In this document: positions 52,894 through 62,130 of the stretch, piece after piece
How positions within the stretch are numbered: the stretch's first letter is position 1
Layout of the letters: each line of letters begins with the position of its first letter
NCBI GenBank assembly: GCA_963669405.2
Contig: CAXXHF010000002.1
Span: 1,302,001-1,366,000, forward strand
Length of the DNA: 64,000 bases
Direction of reading: 5' to 3'
Source of the DNA: Aureisphaera sp963669405
GTDB lineage: Bacteria > Bacteroidota > Bacteroidia > Flavobacteriales > Flavobacteriaceae
Program-made: the position numbers and the translations under genes
The notes under the pieces: generated by a model
Told to the model about the DNA's origin: nothing
Databases searched by the model: none
Seen by the model: only the letters and a program-made list of their open reading frames with translations

Positions 52894-54110
52894 TAAAGGC
52901 CGCTTCTTTGGCTTATGCCATTTTCATTTCTCTTATCATAGGAATTCTATGTGCTGCCATACTATTGGTGTTTTCGCTCAATCTATCTTTAAACGACTAT
53001 TATAAGGTTCAAGATAAACTGGCACAAAACAACCAATCTGCCGTACCCTATTTATTGTCCAATCATACTTCTCTAAACAGTAACGAAAAGAATCCATTAC
53101 ACCTTTTTGATCAAGATGAAACTTTGACCAGATTTGATGTTGCTCCTTGGGGAATGTTTGAAATGTGGAGCATAGAATCCTTTCATAGAAGAGATACCAT
53201 ACAAAGGAATTTTTTGGTAGCAAAGAAAAGAGACCATCATGCCCCGGCACTTTTTTTAAGGAATGATGGAGGAGAACTTAAAATTTCTGGCAAAACCCAA
53301 ATAAAAGGTGATATTAAAATCCCAAACGGAAGGGTGAAAAAAGTAACCATCACCTCCAGCACCTCCCTGTTTGAAGCCAAGCACATAGGAGTGGCACAAC
53401 CTTCACCAGACAAATTACCCAAATTAAAAAAAATAGATTTTGACCTTCCTGACAATCACCAGTTCTATCTGCAATCAGATTTGGAAGGAGAAAAGCACGT
53501 CAACACTTTTGATAGACCTACTTGGGTGATCTCATTGGATTCACGCTTGGAGGATATTCACTTAAAGGGGAATATTATACTATCCTCTGAAGACACACTT
53601 TATGTCCGTAAATCCTGTAGTCTAGAAGATGTTATTATCAAGGCACCAAAAGTCATCTTCGAAAAAGGGTTTACTGGTTCATTACAGGTTATGGCAACTT
53701 CTAACATTATTTTGGAGGAAGAGGTTACGCTAAAATATCCTTCAGCATTGTTGGTCACATCAGAATTGGATGAAAAAGAAAGAGGTATTATTTGTAAAAA
53801 AGGAAGTACTATAAGTGGAAGTATTGTGCTCCAAGGACAGGGATTGGTTTCAGAAGATAGGAATCGTATCGAAATATTGGAAGGTGCCGTTATCCAGGGG
53901 ACTATTTATTGTGATGGGAAATTGTCCTTATACGGAAAGGTGGAAGGAAGTGTTTACAGTTCCACCTTTTTTCACAAAACCCCATCTACTTCCTATGATA
54001 ATTTAATTTTTAACGGAGCCATTATTGGAGACGCACTCCCTGACAAATTTTTTAGCGTGGATTTCGAAAAAAACGACACTCCAGAACCTATGATCATTAA
54101 GAAAATTTGA
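52890..54110 (+). CDS. membrane-anchored beta-helix (bactofilin-like) protein of the pilus-like operon
   Basis: The 406-residue protein has one N-terminal membrane segment (about 5-30) and a long beta-rich exterior. The C-terminal third has short regular hydrophobic repeats (TISGSIVLQGQGLV, AVIQGTIYCDGKLSLYGKVEGSVYS) like polymer-forming bactofilins. I do not recognise the whole protein. It might serve as a large minor pilin (PilX/GspK position), but no prepilin cleavage motif is obvious. It is coupled to the next gene (stop and start overlap). Confidence 0.8.
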   Translation: MIKAASLAYAIFISLIIGILCAAILLVFSLNLSLNDYYKVQDKLAQNNQSAVPYLLSNHTSLNSNEKNPLHLFDQDETLTRFDVAPWGMFEMWSIESFHRRDTIQRNFLVAKKRDHHAPALFLRNDGGELKISGKTQIKGDIKIPNGRVKKVTITSSTSLFEAKHIGVAQPSPDKLPKLKKIDFDLPDNHQFYLQSDLEGEKHVNTFDRPTWVISLDSRLEDIHLKGNIILSSEDTLYVRKSCSLEDVIIKAPKVIFEKGFTGSLQVMATSNIILEEEVTLKYPSALLVTSELDEKERGIICKKGSTISGSIVLQGQGLVSEDRNRIEILEGAVIQGTIYCDGKLSLYGKVEGSVYSSTFFHKTPSTSYDNLIFNGAIIGDALPDKFFSVDFEKNDTPEPMIIKKI

Positions 54111-54457
54111 AGAAAAAATATTACATATCTGCTTCTTCCTTAACAGAGACAATTGTTGCAATTACTATAATTACAATCTGTTGTCTTATTGGAGTTATAG
54201 CATATACAACTGTCCTAAATAATTCACCGTCACCTCAATCTTTAGATTATGAATATGAAATGGACAAGTTAATTGCTGAGACCATCGATCAGAAAAACAC
54301 AGTATCGCTTGTTAAGGATTTGGGTTCTTTCAAAATAAACAAAAAGGTGATCAAAGAAGGAGTTCAAGGTTTATATCAAGTAACATTTTCTATTCAATCT
54401 AATCGGGAAACATTTGAAAAGGAAATAATGATTTACAAAACGGAGGAAAATGATTAA
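54107..54457 (+). CDS. pseudopilin-like protein (GspI/minor pilin position)
   Basis: The 116-residue protein begins at a TTG overlapping the previous stop (TTGA). It has a basic leader and a class III-type helix SLTETIVAITIITICCLIGV with Glu at position five after a probable cleavage at SAS|SLTE, typical of prepilins although the usual Gly is absent. The rest is a small soluble domain. Two cysteines lie inside the helix. Confidence 0.78.
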   Translation: MKKKYYISASSLTETIVAITIITICCLIGVIAYTTVLNNSPSPQSLDYEYEMDKLIAETIDQKNTVSLVKDLGSFKINKKVIKEGVQGLYQVTFSIQSNRETFEKEIMIYKTEEND

Positions 54458-54914
54458 GGCTTTTACCATTCTGGAAATGATCATAAACCTTGCTATTATG
54501 GGGATTATAGTAAGCATGGTATATATGGCATATATTCTCTTTTCCAGCAATGTTGGTGGATACGCCCATTTTTCGAACCAATTTAATAACGCCCAGTCGT
54601 TTCATAGCCAAATGCAGAAGGAATTTATGTTGAGTGATAAGATCACGCCCCATACAGAGAATGGTTTCAGCATTCTTTTTTACGACAACACAACGATTGA
54701 TTATTTCCGAAAAGAGAACTGGCTCTACCGAAGAAAAGACCACCTGCTGGATTCGCTTCCTGTAACTAGTATGGATATAGCGTTTTTATCAAAAGAAGAT
54801 GATATTGAAAAACTAGTAAAGGAAGTATCGATAACAACATCCATACAAGGAAGGAAAACTTCGATTTTCGCTTCAAAAATCTATTATTCCAATTACCAAC
54901 AAGATTTGAAATGA
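54450..54914 (+). CDS. pseudopilin with GspJ-type N terminus
   Basis: The 154-residue protein starts MIKAFTILEMIINLAIMGII, a short leader followed by the conserved FTILE motif and hydrophobic helix of type IV prepilins (cleavage after KA). The soluble domain is about 120 residues. It overlaps the previous gene by 8 bp and gspF by 4 bp. Confidence 0.85.
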   Translation: MIKAFTILEMIINLAIMGIIVSMVYMAYILFSSNVGGYAHFSNQFNNAQSFHSQMQKEFMLSDKITPHTENGFSILFYDNTTIDYFRKENWLYRRKDHLLDSLPVTSMDIAFLSKEDDIEKLVKEVSITTSIQGRKTSIFASKIYYSNYQQDLK

Positions 54915-56050
54915 GTATAAGCATTGGTAAAGGAAATACTCGGAAAACCGTTTTAAAAACGGCTAAAAAACCTAAAAAGGATTTCACTTTTGGAGATGTT
55001 TTTGCATCCAACAAAATAAGCGACAAAAAGAAAGTCCACATTTATAAGGACCTTTCTATATTATTGAAATCTGGTATTGATTTTAAAACTTCGCTTACTA
55101 TTATTAAGGATCAGCAACAGAACAAGCACCTTAAACAGCTGGTAGAAACTGTATTAAATGACGTAGTAAAAGGGAAATCATTTTTCGAAGCAATGGACGC
55201 CACTGGGAAGTTCTCTCCTTATGAAATATTCAGTATTAGAATTGGAGAAGAAACCCGAAAACTGGACACGATACTAGAGGAATTACAACTTTTCTTTGAA
55301 AGAAAAATGAAGTTGAGGAAACAGGTAATCTCTATTTTAACCTATCCATCTTTTATACTTGTGCTTACGCTGGCCACCTTATATTTTATGCTGACTTATG
55401 TAGTTCCTTTATTTCAATCTGTATTCAATCAATTTAATAAGGAATTACCAACATTAACACGTTACGTTATATCCCTTTCCGAAAATTTCAACACTATATT
55501 TTTAGTATTCATCCTTGTATTGACCTCCCTTCTTTTGGCTTATCGACAATTTAAGGATCATCTCACTTTTAAAAGAATCAGTTCTCGGATCGTTTTAAAA
55601 ATACCATTCTTCGGAAAACTTATTAAAGACATCTATTTAACACGATTTTGCCAATCCATGGCACTATTACTTGTGTCTAAAACTTCCTTACTGGAATCAT
55701 TAGGACTGGTACGGAAAATCATAGGGTTTTACCCCATTACCAAAGCATTAACCGTTACAGAAAAAGACATTACAAAAGGGGTGAGTTTTGGTGATTCATT
55801 GAGCAAAAACTCAATTTTCGATTCTAACTTAATCTCTATGGTAAAAATTGCAGAGCAAATTAATGAACTGGACTCCATGTTTGTTCGATTGGCAAAACAA
55901 TATGACGATGAAGTTGAACACAAAACCAAAATGATGGGAACCATTATAGAACCCATGCTCATTTTATTTATTGGTGCTATTGTAGGGGTCATTATGATCT
56001 CCATGTATGCCCCCATGTTTGATTTGAGTGAGGTGATTGGAGGAAATTAA
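54911..56050 (+). CDS. gspF: GspF/PilC-like inner-membrane platform protein
   Basis: The 379-residue protein has two T2SSF repeats. The first has KDLSILLKSGIDFKTSL and GKSFFEAMDATGKFSP...IRIGEETRKLDTIL, and the second has TRFCQSMALLLVSKTSLLESL and GVSFGDSL. Membrane segments lie at about 150-175, 195-215 and 345-370. It forms the platform below the pseudopilus and contacts GspE. The gene overlaps the pseudopilin gene by 4 bp. A 96-base gap follows, then the major pseudopilin. Confidence 0.93.
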   Translation: MSISIGKGNTRKTVLKTAKKPKKDFTFGDVFASNKISDKKKVHIYKDLSILLKSGIDFKTSLTIIKDQQQNKHLKQLVETVLNDVVKGKSFFEAMDATGKFSPYEIFSIRIGEETRKLDTILEELQLFFERKMKLRKQVISILTYPSFILVLTLATLYFMLTYVVPLFQSVFNQFNKELPTLTRYVISLSENFNTIFLVFILVLTSLLLAYRQFKDHLTFKRISSRIVLKIPFFGKLIKDIYLTRFCQSMALLLVSKTSLLESLGLVRKIIGFYPITKALTVTEKDITKGVSFGDSLSKNSIFDSNLISMVKIAEQINELDSMFVRLAKQYDDEVEHKTKMMGTIIEPMLILFIGAIVGVIMISMYAPMFDLSEVIGGN

Positions 56051-56146
56051 TGTTTTAAGATGACTATTAATGTATAGCAGGATCATTGTGTTTTTTATCA
56101 AGAAATTAAAAACTATTTTTCTAACCATGAATAAACTTAATGTTAA

Positions 56147-56584
56147 ATGATATTTAGAAAGTTCATTTTACGAAAACAAGGAAATAACCGCTTTTTTGTA
56201 GCGGCATATTCTATGACAGAAATACTTATAGTACTCTGTATCATAGGTATTCTCATTTTAATGGTGCTTCCTAACCAGACTTCGGTAATTAGCCAGGCAA
56301 AGGCTATAGAAGCACAAACCATGCTTAACCATGTATATGCTTTGGAGAAAAGCCATTTTTATAGGTACTCTAGATATACTGCCAATTTTGATGAACTTGG
56401 CTTTGAGCCTTCCAATACTATAGAAAATGGAGGGCAAGCTGTTTACAAAATCGAGATTTTAGAATCAGGCACCAATAGTTTTAAGGCCAGAGCGACCGCA
56501 TTGTCCGATTTTGATGGAGACGGAACTTTCAATGTATGGGAAATAGATCACAACAAAGGGTTGAAAGAAGTTACAAAGGATTAG
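56147..56584 (+). CDS. major pseudopilin/type IV pilin-like protein (GspG/PilE-like)
   Basis: The 145-residue protein has a long basic leader then YSMTEILIVLCIIGILILMVL, a prepilin helix with Glu five after the probable cleavage (FFVAA|YSMTE). The C-terminal DFDGDGTFNVWEID loop resembles the calcium- or acidic-loop seen in pilins of Bacteroidota and proteobacteria. It has its own upstream gap, as expected for a highly expressed subunit. Confidence 0.9.
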   Translation: MIFRKFILRKQGNNRFFVAAYSMTEILIVLCIIGILILMVLPNQTSVISQAKAIEAQTMLNHVYALEKSHFYRYSRYTANFDELGFEPSNTIENGGQAVYKIEILESGTNSFKARATALSDFDGDGTFNVWEIDHNKGLKEVTKD

Positions 56585-56585
56585 T

Positions 56586-57080
56586 TTGACAGTCGTATTA
56601 TTAAATATTGTATTGTGTATATTTCTTGGAATCATAACTTTCCAGGACTTTAAATACCGTGCCATTCATTTCTTACTTTTGGTATTCGTATTTGTAAGTG
56701 GAGTTGCACTTTCTTTTGTAAACAACATCCCCATTTCAGTGTTAGGAGTTACCCTACTTTTCATCTTTACCATAGTTCTTTTGCTTTGGTTATACCTTTC
56801 ATTAAAAAACAAAAAACTACTGAATCCTTTTAAGCAATATATAGGCTTAGGGGATATCTTATTTTTCTTTGCCATAGCGCCTCTTTTTAGCATCCATAAC
56901 TATATGGCATTCTTTATAAGCGGAATGATACTAGCCTTATTATTTACCCTTGTCTATTTTAAAACCCCAGGTAATGCATCTATTCCATTGGCTGGAATAT
57001 TAGCTGCTTTTTTATTACTTCTTAAGGGTTTTTCTTTAGCTACGGACAAGGACATTTTTTACACATTTAATTATTTCTAA
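56586..57080 (+). CDS. prepilin peptidase (A24), catalytic domain only
   Basis: The 164-residue multi-pass membrane protein has the two active-site aspartates of A24 leader peptidases: FQDFKYR (about 21) and the GxGD motif GLGDILFF (about 88). The N-terminal methyltransferase domain of PilD is absent. It starts at a TTG one base after the pseudopilin stop. It cleaves prepilin leaders in this system. Confidence 0.9.
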   Translation: MTVVLLNIVLCIFLGIITFQDFKYRAIHFLLLVFVFVSGVALSFVNNIPISVLGVTLLFIFTIVLLLWLYLSLKNKKLLNPFKQYIGLGDILFFFAIAPLFSIHNYMAFFISGMILALLFTLVYFKTPGNASIPLAGILAAFLLLLKGFSLATDKDIFYTFNYF

Positions 57081-57095
57081 AACAAGCAACTATTA

Positions 57096-58499
57096 GTGGA
57101 CACGGTTAGAGAGATAACGTTAAATACACAAATGCAGCAAGTGGTTAAGCCAGAGATAGCTTACCACTACGGTGTTATTCCAAAGGATTTTTCAGAAGAC
57201 TCAATTACACTATACGTTGCCGAAGAAAAAATAGGAGACACCTCGTCAGAAGAATTGGAAATGATCCTAGGATTACAAATCCTATGGGAACCCGTACCCA
57301 AGACCCTTATAGATAAGGCGCTGTCCAAATACTACAGAACTGGTGGTAAAAGTACCATTAGCTCCGAGTTTAAATTGGGTGGGGATTTTTTGGAAAGTCT
57401 TATTTGGGACGCTAAATCCACTGGGAGTAGTGATATTCATTTCGAGGTATTTAAAGAGAAAGCCAGAATTCGCTTTAGGATAGATGGTAAACTATTGGAA
57501 CGATATACCATCAATATTGAGGACTATCCAGAATTGGTGAATAAGATCAAGATAAAATCCAACCTAAATATTACCGAAAAACGACTGCCTCAAGATGGAA
57601 GGATCAATTATTCGAATTTCGATATACGTGTCTCCATTTTGCCCACACTTTATGGAGAAAAGATCGTAATGCGGATTTTGGGAAGGGATACCTCCAATAT
57701 ATCTATAGAACAATTGGGAATGACCGCAGATGAAAAAGACATCTACCTTAATGCCGTAAATGCATCTAAAGGAATTATTTTAATCAGTGGTCCAACAGGT
57801 TCAGGTAAAACCACTACCCTTTATGCAACTTTAAAACTCCTAAACAAGGTAAGTCACAACATCCTGACTATAGAAGATCCTATCGAGTATACGATGGATG
57901 GGATTAATCAAGTTCAACTAAAAGAAGAAATTGGACTTACTTTTTCCAGTGCGCTAAAAACTTTTTTAAGACAAGATCCAGATATTATCATGTTGGGTGA
58001 AATTAGAGACGAACAAACTGCCCAAATGGCTATCAGGGCTAGTCTAACTGGGCATTTGGTTTTATCTACCATTCACACCAATTCGGCTTTAGGAACCTTA
58101 TCCAGATTAATAGACATGGGGGTTCCTCCATTTTTAATTGCTGAAACGCTACGGATATCTGTGGCTCAACGCTTGGTTCGGAAACTATGTGAAAAATGTA
58201 ACGTAGAAGAACCATTAGACTCCGAGACGAGAAAACAATTCCCTCAATTGACAACACATCATATACCTGTTGGATGCGATGCATGTTTTCATACAGGTTA
58301 TAAAGGAAGAATTGCTATTTATGAGCAAATTCCCATAAACAATGAAGTAAAAGAGGCTATAAAAAATGGCACTGTAAAAGCCAATCATTCTGGCTTGTCA
58401 TATGTAAGATTATCTGATAGGGCTTTTGATCTTGTGAAAAATGGAATCACTACGCTAGAAGAAGTGCATTCAATGTTAATAGACGATAAAGAAAAATAA
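57096..58499 (+). CDS. gspE: GspE/PilB-like assembly ATPase
   Basis: The 467-residue protein starts at a GTG. It has an N-terminal GspE_N-like domain, a Walker A motif GPTGSGKTTTLYA (about 230), an Asp/His-box TIEDPIEY, a Walker B IMLGEIRDEQTAQMA (about 300), and the zinc motif CEKC...CDAC (about 368-395) typical of GspE/PilB. Retraction ATPase PilT lacks the zinc motif. No second ATPase is seen. It drives pseudopilus assembly. Confidence 0.95.
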   Translation: MDTVREITLNTQMQQVVKPEIAYHYGVIPKDFSEDSITLYVAEEKIGDTSSEELEMILGLQILWEPVPKTLIDKALSKYYRTGGKSTISSEFKLGGDFLESLIWDAKSTGSSDIHFEVFKEKARIRFRIDGKLLERYTINIEDYPELVNKIKIKSNLNITEKRLPQDGRINYSNFDIRVSILPTLYGEKIVMRILGRDTSNISIEQLGMTADEKDIYLNAVNASKGIILISGPTGSGKTTTLYATLKLLNKVSHNILTIEDPIEYTMDGINQVQLKEEIGLTFSSALKTFLRQDPDIIMLGEIRDEQTAQMAIRASLTGHLVLSTIHTNSALGTLSRLIDMGVPPFLIAETLRISVAQRLVRKLCEKCNVEEPLDSETRKQFPQLTTHHIPVGCDACFHTGYKGRIAIYEQIPINNEVKEAIKNGTVKANHSGLSYVRLSDRAFDLVKNGITTLEEVHSMLIDDKEK

Positions 58500-60424
58500 T
58501 GAAACAACACATATTAATAGGTTTAATGATACTTATGTCCACATGGGGGTTTGCACAAATCCCCAATACCGTAGACATTGAGAACCGTTTCATAGAATTA
58601 TCCGAAACCCAAGAAGGGCTTTTGGAAAAAATAAGGATTGATATCTCAGGTTTAACCTTATATGATTTTATAACCTCTATTGCCGAAGAACACGAATTAA
58701 ATATAAGTGTGGACAATGATCTAAATGATATTGTAAACAGTAATTTCTATGATGTAGAGGTAAAGGATGTATTGTTGTTTCTTGTTCAGAAATACAACTT
58801 AGAAGTAAGTTTCTTAAACAGTATCATTTCTTTTAGCCGAAGACCTCCCGTTGAAGAAAAAGAACCGCCCAAGGTTGAAAAGCCAATAGACATAACCTAT
58901 AATGAAAGAAACGATTTTTTATCCCTTAAACTTAAGAATGATACACTTCCTAAAGTCGCTGAAAAAATTACAGAAGTAAGTAATAAAAATGTGGTGTTGG
59001 CTCCCAATGTAAAACAACTAAAGGTATCTGCATACATACTTAATCGCCCTTTCGATCAGGTCATGGAAATGTTGGCTAAATCCAATGATCTTATTTTAAG
59101 TAAAGATGAAAACGATTTTTATTTTTTAGAGAAAGATGAAAATCCTCAGGAAAATCAAGCAGCTTCAAACACTAGACGCAACAACAGAAAGAACGGAAAA
59201 AACCCAACTCCGCCACAGAGTTCAGGAGACTTAACTGTTTCCCTTGCAGATAGTGGATACCTTAATGTTCGTGCTTTCGAGTCTGACCTCACCAGTATGA
59301 TTACCCAGGCGGCAGATTTGTTAAAAGTAAATTATTTCTTTTACGATATGCCCACAGAGGGGACCACTACCCTTTTAGCCAATGACATCAGTTTCGATGA
59401 ATTATTAGAACACATATTCAAGGGCAAGAAATATACTTTCAAAGAAACCGAAGGGTATTATTTTATTGGAGGTGAAAACACGGAAGGACTTCGCGTTACG
59501 GAACTTATTCAATTGGAGAACCGAACCATAGAACTAGTCCTTGCTAGTATTCCTCAAGCATTATTAGAAGATATAGACGTCAAGGAAATTGTAGAACTTA
59601 ACGGGATAATTGCAGCTGGGTCCAAGCCAAGAATTCTAGAACTCAAGGAATATATACGAGAGATTGATAAGATTGTTCCCATGGTACAGATTGAAGTACT
59701 CATTGTTCAATATCAAAAATCTTTCGATGTTCAGACAGGTTTACAAGCGCTTTTGGGTGAAGATGGCAGGGATATTAAAACAGGAGGAGTTTTATTCCCA
59801 AATACTGATGTTACACTAAACTCGAATTCTATCAATAATCTTATCGATGGTTTTAATGGTTTTGGCATCTTCAATTTGGGTAAAGTAACCCAAGATTTTT
59901 ATGCCAATCTTTCAGCACTGGAGAGTAATTCCGTCGTAAAATTGCAGTCCACACCTAAGATTGCCACCCTTAGTGGCCATGCGGCAAGTGTTTCTATAGG
60001 CCAGACCAGTTATTATTTTGAACAGACCAATAGACTTATCAATTCAGGTATTTCAGACAATATTCTGCAGTCTGGACAATGGAAATCTACCGAAGCCAAT
60101 TTAGGGGTAAACATCACGCCACATGTTTCTAGAGACGAACAAGTGACACTTACCATAAGCGTTGAGAAAAGTGATTTCTTAGGTCGTGCCGGAGAAAACG
60201 CACCACCAGACAAGGCTACGCAACGATTTGAATCTCTTGTTAGGGTAAAGAACAATGAAATGATCTTAATGGGAGGTTTGGATGAATTGGATAAACAAAA
60301 CTCAGGAACCGGAACACCATTTTTATCTAGAATACCCATCATTAAGTGGTTTTTTAGTAGCCGCAGAAAATCCGATTCTAAATCTAAATTGCACGTATTT
60401 ATAAAACCAACAATAGTTTATTAA
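58499..60424 (+). CDS. gspD: secretin (GspD/PilQ-like outer-membrane channel)
   Basis: The 641-residue protein has a signal peptide (MKQHILIGLMILMSTWGFAQ), several N domains (about 30-400) with a low-complexity Asn/Arg-rich stretch near 220-235, and a C-terminal secretin domain (QIEVLIVQYQKSFDVQTG, LQSTPKIATLSGHAASV, GGLDELDKQNSGTGTPFLSRIPII). It ends in KSKLHVFIKPTIVY. It forms the outer-membrane pore; no pilotin is recognised. The start shares one base with the gspE stop. Confidence 0.93.
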   Translation: MKQHILIGLMILMSTWGFAQIPNTVDIENRFIELSETQEGLLEKIRIDISGLTLYDFITSIAEEHELNISVDNDLNDIVNSNFYDVEVKDVLLFLVQKYNLEVSFLNSIISFSRRPPVEEKEPPKVEKPIDITYNERNDFLSLKLKNDTLPKVAEKITEVSNKNVVLAPNVKQLKVSAYILNRPFDQVMEMLAKSNDLILSKDENDFYFLEKDENPQENQAASNTRRNNRKNGKNPTPPQSSGDLTVSLADSGYLNVRAFESDLTSMITQAADLLKVNYFFYDMPTEGTTTLLANDISFDELLEHIFKGKKYTFKETEGYYFIGGENTEGLRVTELIQLENRTIELVLASIPQALLEDIDVKEIVELNGIIAAGSKPRILELKEYIREIDKIVPMVQIEVLIVQYQKSFDVQTGLQALLGEDGRDIKTGGVLFPNTDVTLNSNSINNLIDGFNGFGIFNLGKVTQDFYANLSALESNSVVKLQSTPKIATLSGHAASVSIGQTSYYFEQTNRLINSGISDNILQSGQWKSTEANLGVNITPHVSRDEQVTLTISVEKSDFLGRAGENAPPDKATQRFESLVRVKNNEMILMGGLDELDKQNSGTGTPFLSRIPIIKWFFSSRRKSDSKSKLHVFIKPTIVY

Positions 60425-61606
60425 ATGATCGCTTCCCTTGCAGATAAATACCTCATGCGCGAATTCTGTTCCGTACATCTCCATCTTACAAATGGAACCG
60501 TTAGGTATCACACAATTCTTGCTAAAAAGAGAAAAGGGGAACTTCACATAATTGAACAAAATAGCTTCGATGATTTTGGTGCATTTAGCACCAATAACAA
60601 AAAAGGAATTCCCATTATATTGTCTTTTACGGGAAATAAGATCATTGGTAAAAAAATAGCAAAACAACCCAATTATTTGGATGGGTTATTATTCAATCAA
60701 AACCCAGACGAATTTTATATCCAAGAGCACGATTTGGATTCTCAAATACTGGTTTCCATTGCAAGAAGGGAAATAATAGATCACCATTTAGAAGAATTTA
60801 CAAAACAACAATATCAAATTATTGATATTAACATTGGCCCTTTCATTTTGGAGGCACTTGGTGACCTTGTGAAAGGTACAGTAGAAACCCTTCATACTTC
60901 AGAACTCTCCTATTCATTGACAAATCATTCCTTAATAAATACTACTGGAGACACCAATATACATCTAACTTCACTTACCATTGGGGACGATGTAATACAA
61001 AACGAAACGTTCTTGGCTTTTTCTGGACTCTTATCCTATTTCAATAAAGAAGGAATTACTTCCAATTTCGATACTGAAGTGATAGCGCATAAAGAGGAAG
61101 CTACCTATAAAAAGATGTTCAATGTATATGGTGTTTTTTGTTTGATAGCCTTTTTCTCCCTTTTACTTATAAGCTATTTGATTCAGGATATTTACGGACA
61201 AAAAAGTGCTGAAATACAGATGGAATTGAGTTTAAAAAATCAACAATTAGATGAGATCAAGGAACTTAAAGAAGATAGGGATTACAAGCTCAATATCATA
61301 CATAACTCTAGTCTAGGGACAGAACATTTTTTGAGTCATTACATTTCAGAAATAGGCAATACTGTCCCTAAAGATGTACTATTAAAAGAATTGGGTGTTT
61401 TCCCCTTAACCCGCCCAGTTAGACAAGAGGAAAGTATAAAAATCTTACCCAAGTTAATTTCTATACAAGGACAAACCACATCTAGAAATAGTATTAATGA
61501 ATGGGTGGCCACCCTTCAAAAAATGAAATGGGCCCATAAAGTAGAGCTTACCTCCTATAGTGAATTAAAAAGTGATTATGATTTTACCATAAGTATCCTA
61601 TTGTAA
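60425..61606 (+). CDS. PilM/PilN- or GspL-like protein
   Basis: The 393-residue protein has a cytoplasmic N-terminal domain (about 1-225) in the position and length of PilM/GspL, one transmembrane helix at about 238-258 (FCLIAFFSLLLISYLI), and a periplasmic part with a coiled coil (IQMELSLKNQQLDEIKELKE), which matches PilN/GspL topology. Sequence motifs are weak, so the call rests on layout and operon position right after the secretin. Confidence 0.78.
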   Translation: MIASLADKYLMREFCSVHLHLTNGTVRYHTILAKKRKGELHIIEQNSFDDFGAFSTNNKKGIPIILSFTGNKIIGKKIAKQPNYLDGLLFNQNPDEFYIQEHDLDSQILVSIARREIIDHHLEEFTKQQYQIIDINIGPFILEALGDLVKGTVETLHTSELSYSLTNHSLINTTGDTNIHLTSLTIGDDVIQNETFLAFSGLLSYFNKEGITSNFDTEVIAHKEEATYKKMFNVYGVFCLIAFFSLLLISYLIQDIYGQKSAEIQMELSLKNQQLDEIKELKEDRDYKLNIIHNSSLGTEHFLSHYISEIGNTVPKDVLLKELGVFPLTRPVRQEESIKILPKLISIQGQTTSRNSINEWVATLQKMKWAHKVELTSYSELKSDYDFTISILL

Positions 61607-62130
61607 TGTTTGAGCAATTCTCACATAAGAAAAAATTTTATGCCTTACTGGTTTTATCAGTACTGTTGGCTCTTACAGCCTACAAAAGATCTTTTAAAGG
61701 GGCGTTACAGGCTGTTGGGTTTTACAATGAATCCAAGAAAAACATCAGTGCCAATAAGAATGCAGATCAAGAACTATTCTTATTACATGGAGAAATTGCC
61801 CTTTTAGATAATGTTATTGGAAAGAAAGTACAGGATCCCAAAATGGTGCAGAACCAAATATTGGATTTTTTAAGCAATCAGGATGCGGATATCAGTATTT
61901 CTAAAATAGAAGGCCTGCATATATCCCAAGATGATTTTTTCACGATCTATTCGAACAGGATCACATTGAAAGGTTCATTTACAAGTTTACAAAAAACTAT
62001 CTATGCTTTCGAGAAAGATTTCAACTATGCTCGAATTGCGAATTCAAGGTTTTATACAGCTAGAAACCCCAGAAGTAGAAAAAAAGAATTATTCAACGAT
62101 ATTATTTTTCAGAATTATGAGAAGAAGTAA
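61606..62130 (+). CDS. PilO/GspM-like inner-membrane protein
   Basis: The 174-residue protein has one N-terminal membrane helix (about 11-27) and a periplasmic domain with a short helical segment. Position after the PilN/GspL-type gene and its bitopic topology fit PilO/GspM. The start shares bases with the upstream stop (TAATG). Confidence 0.75.
   Translation: MFEQFSHKKKFYALLVLSVLLALTAYKRSFKGALQAVGFYNESKKNISANKNADQELFLLHGEIALLDNVIGKKVQDPKMVQNQILDFLSNQDADISISKIEGLHISQDDFFTIYSNRITLKGSFTSLQKTIYAFEKDFNYARIANSRFYTARNPRSRKKELFNDIIFQNYEKK

Noticed and set aside
57096..58499. PilT-type retraction ATPase
   Set aside because: The zinc-binding CxxC pairs and N-terminal domain identify an assembly ATPase (GspE/PilB).
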